Shown here one piece after another: positions 57,207 through 64,000 of a stretch of 64,000 nt of DNA. Below the pieces are notes generated by a model, which saw only the letters and a program-made list of their open reading frames with translations, was not told where the DNA came from and made no database searches. The stretch is from Planctomycetota bacterium. Lineage in GTDB: Bacteria; Planctomycetota; Planctomycetia; Planctomycetales; Planctomycetaceae. Position numbers and translations under genes: made by a program. Positions within the stretch are counted from its first letter, which is position 1; every line of letters begins with the position of its first letter. The stretch covers positions 1-64,000 of the forward strand of contig VGZH01000010.1 of assembly GCA_016872645.1 (NCBI GenBank), read 5' to 3'.

Positions 57207-59093
57207 TCAGTTCACGGGCACGACCGGATTGAATCCCGCATTACCTCGCTTGCCAATCGGTTCAATCCGATTGAAGTTAATTCCCCCGTTGGAACCGTTC
57301 AACAGATCTGCAAAGAGGGAGTAGTTTCCGGCATCACTTGCACGCAGCCGCGGCAAACCATTCCCGCCATTCAAATCCATCAGTCCCAAGAAAGCCGAGT
57401 TGAAAGCGATTCGGTTCACCGGATCCGTAGGCCTTGCGTTGGCGCCTGAAGGTGCCGCGTTGCCGCTCCATTCGGCAAACGAACTCAGGATCATCTGCCA
57501 CTTCCGCATCGTTTTACCCTGCGTGGGTGTGCCGGTCTCTGCAACGTCGGCGGTTTCCAGGACTGGAACTTGTGGTGAGTTTCCGCCACCGGTGAATTGC
57601 AGAGCTCCGCCGGCGGGGCTTCGGCGCTGTCGAATCCCTTTTTGTAGTGGCGTCGTCGATGCGACGCCGGTCTGAGCAAATCCTCCGGCATGTAACATCA
57701 GTTCTTCCAAAAATGCTCGACCCACAAATTGATTGTAGATGCCGTCTCCGATGTAGTTCGCATTGTCCAAGTAGTCTCCGAAAATCGTCTGTCGATCACG
57801 AAAGAAGGCACGATCCTCGTTCGTTGCACCGGCAACTTGAACGCGAGTGTTGAACGTGAGAGGCAGATCGTTGTCCTCTGTCCACAGCAGCGGAGTCACT
57901 GGTTGGCCCTTGCGATCCGCTGTAATTGACGAGTCACCAAGATCTTCCAAACGATCCAAATGGTAGTGGGAGTCCGACAAGGACAAACCAGCCTGTCTAA
58001 CCAACCGATCAGCACCACGACCGGTGATTCCCAGATTGGTAGCGACAAGAGCATCCAAATCGGTGTAACGGGCTTGACCAACGGCATAAAAACCCGCAGT
58101 GACTGCACCCGACGCCGAGACTTGTGGTCCAATTGACTGAAAAGCTCGCGAGTATTGAATCGAACGCTGGGGGATCGTTCGCGTAATGGCAGCAGGATTG
58201 TATCCCGCCAGCGCTTCGCGAATTGCGATGTAGGTCGCCAGTACCTGATTGTAGACCGTTGGGTCATCACGCTCTTCGAATCGAACCACTCTCCAACCCG
58301 TCAGGTTGTTCAATGCCCTTTGTCCCGTCGCAACGTTGCCAGCCGTTGCATCGAGAATGAAGTCCGTATTTTGATTTTGATTATTGTTATTACCACCCCC
58401 TTGAGCGTTGAGTCCACCCTGAATAACAGCTGCGATTTTCACCACATATCCCGGGTTCGTGGAGAGGTTCGGATACTGTGTTCGCGAGAAATTATTCGTG
58501 TTGTTTTGACTGTTGGCGCTCCCCACGTTGCTTGTTGGATCAGGCAGATACAAGAACTGTCCTGCCTGAAGCAAAGTACCGACGTTGATACGGGGGGTCC
58601 GATTGTTGCCACCGCCCCCTCCCTGGGGACGAGCTTGCAGTAACGTGGGACTTGCGAGATTGAACGTACCCGGCAATGGAATCGGTGCTAAGATCGCGAC
58701 CTTCTGCTTCGATACGCTCTTGCCGTAGATTCGATTAAACGGCTCATTTTTGCCGGCAATAATTTCGGCCTCGTTGGATCGCAAGTACAGAATTGCCAAC
58801 TCAACCTGCTGTTGGGCCACCATATGATTCAGTCGGATGCTCTGAGCGGCTGCTGACAACTTAGCAGGGTCAGCTCCGTTTGACGGGTCAAGCAAGTTGT
58901 CAAATTGCAGCACCGCCAAGTCTTGGGGCCGAATGATTGCATTCGCACCGGTCAGTAACGCCGGGATGCCAGCATCCGATGCGGGATTCAAAACATCGTT
59001 GGGCACGAACTGAGCCTGAGCAAGCCCAGTCTTCGCAGATGCCAACGCGATCGCACCTGCCACAAGTAGCGAAAGCCATTTTTGGAAAACCAT
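57207..59093 (-). CDS. Exported protein of unknown function
   Basis: The 628-residue product (ATG 59093, GGAG upstream) has a clear signal peptide (W-L-S-L-L-V-A-G-A-I-A-L-A-S-A, cleavage near L-A-Q-A). I do not recognise the family. Gly/Asn-rich low-complexity runs occur at about residues 150-170 and 230-245. The remainder is a mix of helical stretches (for example A-L-S-A-A-A-Q-S-I-R-L-N-H-M) and coil, with no cysteine cluster, catalytic motif or transmembrane segment. The composition suggests a stable extracytoplasmic structural protein. A strong hairpin terminator follows it. It may be a lineage-specific cell-envelope protein. Confidence 0.8.
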   Translation of the reverse strand: MVFQKWLSLLVAGAIALASAKTGLAQAQFVPNDVLNPASDAGIPALLTGANAIIRPQDLAVLQFDNLLDPSNGADPAKLSAAAQSIRLNHMVAQQQVELAILYLRSNEAEIIAGKNEPFNRIYGKSVSKQKVAILAPIPLPGTFNLASPTLLQARPQGGGGGNNRTPRINVGTLLQAGQFLYLPDPTSNVGSANSQNNTNNFSRTQYPNLSTNPGYVVKIAAVIQGGLNAQGGGNNNNQNQNTDFILDATAGNVATGQRALNNLTGWRVVRFEERDDPTVYNQVLATYIAIREALAGYNPAAITRTIPQRSIQYSRAFQSIGPQVSASGAVTAGFYAVGQARYTDLDALVATNLGITGRGADRLVRQAGLSLSDSHYHLDRLEDLGDSSITADRKGQPVTPLLWTEDNDLPLTFNTRVQVAGATNEDRAFFRDRQTIFGDYLDNANYIGDGIYNQFVGRAFLEELMLHAGGFAQTGVASTTPLQKGIRQRRSPAGGALQFTGGGNSPQVPVLETADVAETGTPTQGKTMRKWQMILSSFAEWSGNAAPSGANARPTDPVNRIAFNSAFLGLMDLNGGNGLPRLRASDAGNYSLFADLLNGSNGGINFNRIEPIGKRGNAGFNPVVPVN

Positions 59094-59241
59094 GACGAAA
59101 TTCTCCCGCGAATTCAAACAAACCGAACTCATGGCGATCCCGACGGGTTCGCCAAGGTCAGCTTAACCGTCGTCATAGTTTACGGAGGCCAAAAAGCCAC
59201 GGTCAACGGAAAATTGAATGAAGTTTCCATAACCTCTTCGT

Positions 59242-60936
59242 TCAATTCGATCCGTCCCGCACTTGCAGATCAGCCAGACCCTTCCGATGACAAAAATCAC
59301 CGAACGACTCCGTCTCCGTTCGCTCGGCTTTGAAGTACGATAGGATCGGTGATACCGATTGTGCGATCTCTTCCAGGGGAACTTGGTCTCGAAAAAGGAA
59401 TGCCAAGCGAGTTCCTTCGGCATTGCCTCCCAAGTAGACGGTGTATTTGCCTCGCGATTTTCCGACCAATCCGATGTCCGGTGTGTAGGGGCGAGCACAG
59501 CCGTTCGGGCAACCGGTCATGTGGACGGAAATCCGCTCGCCGACCAGGTCGAGTTTACGGAGTTCGATTTCCAGCGCGTCGATCACGCGCGGCAGGACTC
59601 TTTCAGACTCGGTGACCGAAAGAGCACAGGTCGGGAGTGCCGGGCAGGCGATCGAGAATCGCCGGATCAGCGTCAAGTCCTCGGCGGCAGTCATCCCGTG
59701 ATCGGCGAGTATTCGTGAAATGTCTGCTCGATCCTGTGGCTGAATATCACAGAGGATGACACCTTGCAGCGCGGTCAATCGGGTGTTCATCCCGTATTTG
59801 TTCAGAATCGCGCGCAGGCCCGTCTTGATTCGCAACGAGCCATCGTCCTTGATGCGTCCGTTCTCGACGTTGATGCCGAGAAACAGTTTCCCGTCTCCTT
59901 GGTCGTGCCAGCCCATGTGGTCGTCGACGCCGGTGATTTCGACGTTGCGCGCTTCGGCAAGTTTTCGGCCGAGGTGCTCTTCGACTTTGCTTCGGAAAAA
60001 GTCGAGGCCGTGATTGGCGATGACGTATTTGAGTCGCGCGAGCTTGCGGTCGTGACGATTGCCGGTGTCGCGAAATGCTTTCACGACTGCTCCCGCAACC
60101 TCAACAGCCTCTTCGGGGGAGCAAAAGGCCATCCGCTTGGCCACTGCGGCGAACGTCTTCTTGTTCGCCGGCGTGACTCCCTGGCCGCCGCCGACGTAAA
60201 CATTGTAGCCCTCAATCTTGCTGCCATCGTGGATTGCAACGAAGCCCAAGTCGTAGGTCAGCACGTCGACGCAGTTGTCTTCCGGTAGGCTGATCCCAAT
60301 TTTGAATTTGCGAGGCAGATAGTTGGCTCCGTAAATCGGTTCTTCGACCGGTTGAAAGTCCGCGACGTTTTCCTCATGGCCGGTTTTCTCGTCACGGAGC
60401 CAAAGGTCAAAGTAGGCGTTCGTTCGCGGGCGCAGGTGCTCCGCGATCTGATCGGACAGCGCCTGCATTTCACGGTGAATGGCCTTGCCGTTGAGCGGAG
60501 CCGGGCAGCACATCACGTTGCGATTCACATCGCCGCAGGCGGCCAGCGTGGTGAGTTTGATCCGATTGATTTCGCGGATCGTCTCGCGGAGGTTTCCTTT
60601 CAAGACGCCGTGAAGCTGGAAACCTTGCCGAGTCGTAATCCGCAGTGTGCCGTTGCCGAAGCGATCGCACAGATCGAGTTCGGACAAGAATTGCGCGGCC
60701 GTCACTTTTCCCCCGGGAACGCGAGAACGAACCATCATGCCGTAGGACTTCGCTTCGCCGGTGCCGCGGCCATCGCGATTTTCTTGCTGATAGGTTCCGT
60801 GGTTTTTCAGGAGCTGCTCCATCCCTTCGCTGAACGGCGTTTCGGGCGAAAGGAGTTCCTCGGCGATGGTCCCACGCAGTTGGCGGCTACCTGCCTTGAG
60901 ATGTTCGATCTTGCTAAGCTCCGGCACGTCCGACAT
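59242..60936 (-). CDS. Assimilatory sulfite reductase, siroheme/iron-sulfur subunit
   Basis: The 564-residue enzyme reduces sulfite to sulfide in sulfur assimilation using siroheme and a [4Fe-4S] cluster. Both nitrite/sulfite reductase halves are present: T-T-R-Q-G-F-Q-L-H near residue 100 in the first, and the cluster-binding pair C-P-A-L-P-T-C and G-C-P-N-G-C in the second. The Arg/Lys-rich siroheme-binding sites (S-R-V-P-G-G-K, R-I-T-T-R) are kept. The length fits CysI or ferredoxin-type Sir. A flavoprotein partner (CysJ) is not adjacent, so the electron donor is unknown. Confidence 0.92.
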   Translation of the reverse strand: MSDVPELSKIEHLKAGSRQLRGTIAEELLSPETPFSEGMEQLLKNHGTYQQENRDGRGTGEAKSYGMMVRSRVPGGKVTAAQFLSELDLCDRFGNGTLRITTRQGFQLHGVLKGNLRETIREINRIKLTTLAACGDVNRNVMCCPAPLNGKAIHREMQALSDQIAEHLRPRTNAYFDLWLRDEKTGHEENVADFQPVEEPIYGANYLPRKFKIGISLPEDNCVDVLTYDLGFVAIHDGSKIEGYNVYVGGGQGVTPANKKTFAAVAKRMAFCSPEEAVEVAGAVVKAFRDTGNRHDRKLARLKYVIANHGLDFFRSKVEEHLGRKLAEARNVEITGVDDHMGWHDQGDGKLFLGINVENGRIKDDGSLRIKTGLRAILNKYGMNTRLTALQGVILCDIQPQDRADISRILADHGMTAAEDLTLIRRFSIACPALPTCALSVTESERVLPRVIDALEIELRKLDLVGERISVHMTGCPNGCARPYTPDIGLVGKSRGKYTVYLGGNAEGTRLAFLFRDQVPLEEIAQSVSPILSYFKAERTETESFGDFCHRKGLADLQVRDGSN

Positions 60937-60945
60937 GAGTTTCTC

Positions 60946-61087
60946 ACTTTGGATCGCGGTGTGTCAGCCCCGCTTTGAATTCATTGTGAAGTTACTGTGG
61001 TTTGATGCGAATCCCTGGCTGACAGCTGCTCTGTTCGGGCGAAATCAGGTGCGTCCAGAGCGGTGCTGACACACCGCACTCCAAGGT
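60946..61087. repeat. MITE-like element with 31-base inverted repeats, family B
   Basis: The arms 60946-60976 and 61057-61087 match at about 24 of 31 positions when folded, sharing GCGGTGTGTCAGC. The internal 80 bases have no open frame of note. The GAGTGCGGTG core also occurs in the accB-accC palindrome at 38060. It lies in the divergent gap between sulfite reductase and pgpA. Confidence 0.7.
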
Positions 61088-61147
61088 CAGAACGCAGTGT
61101 AGTTTCGGTGTTTGAGCATGAGTAGAGAGCCTCCCGGCGATCATAAT

Positions 61148-61639
61148 ATGAGCTTGCTTGACCGCCTGGTTTGGCTGTATGCGACCGGTTGTGGAGTCGG
61201 CCTCGCGCCGATTGCTCCGGGGACGTTTGGAAGCCTGTTGGGTCCTCTGATCGTTGCGGGTTGGCAATCGCTTTCGCGACCGATTCACGAAAGCGTGCTT
61301 GTTGCCGTGGCCGGAGTTTTGTTGGGTGTTGTGGCCGCGCAGCGAACCGCCCGACGTTGTGGACTCGACGACCCCGGCTGTGTGGTCTGCGATGAGGTTG
61401 CAGCGTTCGCGATTGTCTTTGCGATGACGCCCGTGACCTGGGCGACCGCTGTGGTCGGCTTCGTGTGGTTTCGAGTGTTCGACATCGCCAAGCCGTGGCC
61501 GATCCGCCGACTCGAACGACTCCCCGGCGGCTGGGGGATCATGGCCGACGACCTGCTCGCCGGAGTCTTCGCCGCCGCAGCCTTGCAGGGGACGCTGTGG
61601 TTGTTTGAATTCATCGGAACTCTGAAATCTCAAATCTGA
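61148..61639 (+). CDS. pgpA: Phosphatidylglycerophosphatase A
   Basis: PgpA dephosphorylates phosphatidylglycerophosphate in the inner membrane, making phosphatidylglycerol. The 163-residue product (from ATG 61148) shows all family motifs: G-L-A-P-I-A-P-G-T-F-G-S near the N-terminus, D-E-V-A-A, F-R-V-F-D-I-A-K-P-W-P and G-G-W-G-I-M-A-D-D-L-L-A-G. Three to four membrane segments fit. ATG 61118 is an alternative start. It is followed after 14 bases by folD. Confidence 0.9.
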   Translation: MSLLDRLVWLYATGCGVGLAPIAPGTFGSLLGPLIVAGWQSLSRPIHESVLVAVAGVLLGVVAAQRTARRCGLDDPGCVVCDEVAAFAIVFAMTPVTWATAVVGFVWFRVFDIAKPWPIRRLERLPGGWGIMADDLLAGVFAAAALQGTLWLFEFIGTLKSQI

Positions 61640-61653
61640 AATCGGAAGTACTC

Positions 61654-62517
61654 ATGCCTGCGACATTGATTGATGGCAAAGCCGTTGCCGCGCGAATGAC
61701 AGCGGAGATTGCCGACGAAGCGGCGGCATTTCAGCACGCGACTGGAATTGTGCCGCACCTGGTTGCCGTATTGGTGGGAGACGATCCCGCCAGCGCGGTG
61801 TATGTCCGCAACAAGCAGAAGGCGTGCGAGAGAGCAGGACTAAAGAGCACGCTGCACAGACTCCCCGCAGAGACAACCGAAGTGGATTTGTTGCGAACGG
61901 TCGAGCGACTCAATGCGGATTCCGGAGTGCATGGCATCCTTGTGCAGTTGCCACTGCCGAAGCACATTCGCGAGCAAGTCATCCTCGACGCCGTTGTCGC
62001 TCAAAAGGATGTCGATTGTTTTCACCCGCACAATGTTGGCCTGCTAGTTCAGGGCCGTCCGAGATTTCTGCCCTGCACGCCCGCCGGCTGTCAGCGATTG
62101 CTGGCCGAATACAAAATCGAGACGGCCGGCGCGCACGCCGTCGTGCTTGGCCGTAGCGAAATTGTCGGCAAGCCGATGGCGATGTTGCTAATCCAGCGCG
62201 GAGCCGTCGCTGACGCGACCGTCACGATGTGCCATAGCCGCACACGCGAACTGGCTTCCATGGTTCGCCAAGCGGACATCCTCATTGCCGCGATTGGGAA
62301 GCCCCGTTTCGTGACCGCCGACATGGTCAAGCCCGGAGCCGTCGTCATCGACGTCGGTATCAATCGCGAAGGGGACAGGCTGGTCGGCGATGTCGATTTC
62401 GAGCCGGTCTCACAAATCGCGAGCGCGATCACTCCGGTCCCCGGCGGCGTCGGCCCGATGACCATTGCCACGCTGTTAAGAAACACGCTGACGGCGGCTC
62501 AACTGTCGGCCGGCTGA
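61654..62517 (+). CDS. folD: Bifunctional methylenetetrahydrofolate dehydrogenase / methenyltetrahydrofolate cyclohydrolase
   Basis: FolD interconverts methylene-, methenyl- and formyl-tetrahydrofolate in the cytoplasm. The 287-residue product has the expected length and motifs: catalytic Lys in Y-V-R-N-K-Q-K, V-Q-L-P-L-P-K, P-C-T-P-A-G and V-L-G-R-S-E-I-V-G-K-P-M for NADP binding, then P-G-G-V-G-P-M-T. It lies 14 bases after pgpA and 31 bases before the esterase gene on the same strand. Confidence 0.96.
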   Translation: MPATLIDGKAVAARMTAEIADEAAAFQHATGIVPHLVAVLVGDDPASAVYVRNKQKACERAGLKSTLHRLPAETTEVDLLRTVERLNADSGVHGILVQLPLPKHIREQVILDAVVAQKDVDCFHPHNVGLLVQGRPRFLPCTPAGCQRLLAEYKIETAGAHAVVLGRSEIVGKPMAMLLIQRGAVADATVTMCHSRTRELASMVRQADILIAAIGKPRFVTADMVKPGAVVIDVGINREGDRLVGDVDFEPVSQIASAITPVPGGVGPMTIATLLRNTLTAAQLSAG

Positions 62518-62548
62518 TTCGAGGATCACTCGTCCCAGGAGATTTGTC

Positions 62549-63484
62549 ATGATCGCCTTTGTTCGACGATTCACCGGGTTGCTCATTGTGCTCTTGGTCT
62601 GCGATGGTGCATGGTCGCAGGAAAAGGTTGCCGCTCCGAAACCGCCGCAACTGGATGTCAAGTACGGCCCTGCTGAGCGCAACGTGCTCGACTTCTACCA
62701 AGCCAAGTCGGAGCAGCCGACACCATTGGTCATTTATATTCACGGTGGCGGCTTCGTCGGTGGAAACAAGAACGTCGCACCGGCACAGGTGAAGATGTTT
62801 CACGATGCGGGCATCAGTGTCGCGTCGATTCATTATCGCTTTGTCGATGGCAAAGACGTCATCTTCCCCGCTCCGCAGCACGATGGTGCTCGCGCGGTGC
62901 AGTTTCTGCGGAGCAAAGCCAGGGAGTGGAACATCGACTCGAAGCGTGTCGCCTGCTTTGGCGGTTCCGCCGGTGCCGGCATTTCGATGTGGATTGGATT
63001 CCACGAAGACCTCGCCGATCCCCAGAGCGTTGATCCGATCAAGCGGGAATCGACTCGCATCCAGGCGATCGGCACCTTTGGCGGGCAGAGCACGTACGAT
63101 CCCATCAAGATCAAAGAGTTGATCGGCGGCCGCGCCTGGGAACATCCTTCGATCTTCAAGGTCTACGGAGTGCGTACTGCGGAAGAGGCTCTGCATCCGA
63201 CGCCGGAGAAGCAAAAACTCTACGACGAGTCTTCGGCCTACACGCATCTGACGAAAGACGATCCGCCGTTGTACATGGTTTACACGGAGGCCGATGGGCC
63301 GCTCCCTGCCGACGCCCGACCGGGCCAAGGCATTCACCATCCGAATTTCGGCCGGCACCTCAAGGCCAAGATGGATGAGCTCATGATTGAAAACGTCTTC
63401 GTCAACCAACCCGGTGGCAGACACCGCAACGTCCATGTCGAGATGCTTGAGTTCTTCCAGAGGCAGTTCGCGAAGGTGAAGTGA
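62549..63484 (+). CDS. Exported alpha/beta-hydrolase (HSL/carboxylesterase-like)
   Basis: The 311-residue protein (ATG 62549, AGGAG 8 bases upstream) has a signal peptide (T-G-L-L-I-V-L-L-V-C-D-G-A-W-S-Q). The hydrolase domain has the oxyanion-hole H-G-G-G-F-V-G-G motif (near residue 70) and the nucleophile elbow F-G-G-S-A-G-A-G (near 139), with Y-T-E-A-D-G-P as a possible acid loop and N-V-H-V-E-M near the C-terminus as a candidate His. Typical family substrates are short acyl esters. The physiological substrate is unknown. Confidence 0.88.
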   Translation: MIAFVRRFTGLLIVLLVCDGAWSQEKVAAPKPPQLDVKYGPAERNVLDFYQAKSEQPTPLVIYIHGGGFVGGNKNVAPAQVKMFHDAGISVASIHYRFVDGKDVIFPAPQHDGARAVQFLRSKAREWNIDSKRVACFGGSAGAGISMWIGFHEDLADPQSVDPIKRESTRIQAIGTFGGQSTYDPIKIKELIGGRAWEHPSIFKVYGVRTAEEALHPTPEKQKLYDESSAYTHLTKDDPPLYMVYTEADGPLPADARPGQGIHHPNFGRHLKAKMDELMIENVFVNQPGGRHRNVHVEMLEFFQRQFAKVK

Positions 63485-63860
63485 CCATCGTTCCAAGTGC
63501 GCCTCTCGCGGCCCGTGTCCGAGTGCAGTTGTTGGCGACGATCGGCAGATTTCTGGGCCATTCCGCGACGTTCCCAGCCGAACTTGGAACTTCGGAGTGA
63601 ATCCCCGGGGATGTGTTTTGATCGTCGCATTGGCTAATGGTCGGGAGCACGTCCCGGGCAATGGCATTTCGAATTCAGAAATGCCCGACAATCCTCTGGG
63701 ACGTCGAATGCGGGCCGTTCGCGGTGTCTTTGAGCCAATGGACGGGCTGCTAAGTCCGCGATAACGTGCCACATCATTTACCCGCGCCGCTGGGTCTTGC
63801 TTTCGTTGCACTCATTCCGCGTTTTGCGGTTCCTTGATTCCATTCCCGCATGAGGTTGCC
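63485..63860. other. Gene-free stretch upstream of the DUF1559 gene
   Basis: No gene is supported here. It contains an 8-bp hairpin (GGCATTTC 63663-63670 with GAAATGCC 63678-63685, loop GAATTCA), and GAGG 5 bases before the ATG at 63861. The promoter of the DUF1559 gene is probably in this stretch. Confidence 0.5.
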
Positions 63861-64000
63861 ATGTCACCGCGCCCGTTGCACAAGCATCGTTCCGGTTTCA
63901 CGCTGATCGAGCTGCTGGTGGTCATCGCCATCATTGCCATTCTGATCGCCTTGCTGTTGCCGGCGGTGCAACAAGCTCGTGAAGCGGCCCGAAAATCTCA
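63861..64000 (+). CDS. DUF1559 pilin-like protein, N-terminal part (3' end outside window)
   Basis: Forty-six complete codons are visible: a short basic start, [20 protein letters not shown], then [13 protein letters not shown]. This is the prepilin-type methylation motif with the hydrophobic helix that begins DUF1559 proteins, which planctomycetes encode in large numbers. They are probably exported through a type IV pilus/type II secretion-like platform. GAGG lies 5 bases before the ATG. The C-terminal DUF1559 domain would be outside the window. Confidence 0.9.
   Translation, partial: MSPRPLHKHRSGFTLIELLVVIAIIAILIALLLPAVQQAREAARKS

Noticed and set aside
62429-63811. Long reverse-strand frame (460 codons)
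   Set aside because: It is the antisense shadow of folD and the esterase gene, both of which have clear motifs and ribosome-binding sites.

Overview
This 64 kb window looks like ordinary chromosomal DNA of a planctomycete (Planctomycetota, PVC superphylum). The taxonomic signals are a DUF1501 protein, an SHD1-domain protein, an HzsA-related c-type cytochrome, a pepP-accB-accC cluster, many exported proteins of unknown function, and a final partial gene with the DUF1559 pilin-like N-terminus. I see no rRNA, tRNA, CRISPR array, prophage or IS element. Genes sit in short runs on both strands, and small palindromic repeats occupy several of the gaps.

Layout. 1-10.6 kb: an epimerase tail, an Ate-like aminoacyltransferase, a DUF1501 protein, an SHD1/beta-propeller protein, a double alpha/beta hydrolase and a di-heme HzsA-related protein. 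10.9-19.6 kb: a thiamine-diphosphate decarboxylase, a membrane protein-GspF-heptaheme cytochrome run, an AroD-AroE fusion lacking most catalytic residues, an LRR protein and TrpD. 19.6-28.4 kb: a TIGR00300 protein, a LarA-like protein, an exported restriction-endonuclease-like protein, a DEAD-box helicase, UppP and two dehydrogenases. 28.6-33.3 kb: a four-gene Zn/Mn/Fe ABC importer in which both permeases carry a DtxR/MntR-like C-terminal domain. 33.4-43.6 kb: a TPR protein, an HtrA protease, ThiL, AccC, AccB, PepP, a DUF2071 protein, LarB, NnrD and a C45-family acyltransferase. 43.9-51.2 kb: an MMPL transporter, a thioredoxin-like gene interrupted by one in-frame TGA, a SpoIIE-type phosphatase, a tandem HMA protein and a LysM protein. 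51.5-64 kb: a four-ACT aspartokinase, an enolase-superfamily enzyme, two exported planctomycete proteins, an Nfu protein, sulfite reductase, PgpA, FolD, an esterase and the start of a DUF1559 gene.

The observations I rate highest are these. (1) The gene at 46417-47727 reads through a single TGA that falls exactly on the second position of a CxxC-type redox motif (C-V-R-TGA-P-E-C), so it is a candidate selenoprotein hidden from standard gene callers. (2) The metal importer resembles the chlamydial YtgABCD system, with two permease-regulator fusions in tandem. (3) The AroD-AroE fusion keeps its folds but has lost most known catalytic residues in both halves. (4) A type II restriction-endonuclease-like domain sits behind a signal peptide with no methyltransferase nearby. 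(5) Several families of short palindromic repeats are dispersed through the window, one inserted in frame inside a coding sequence.

All function calls are made by reading motifs; no database search was run.
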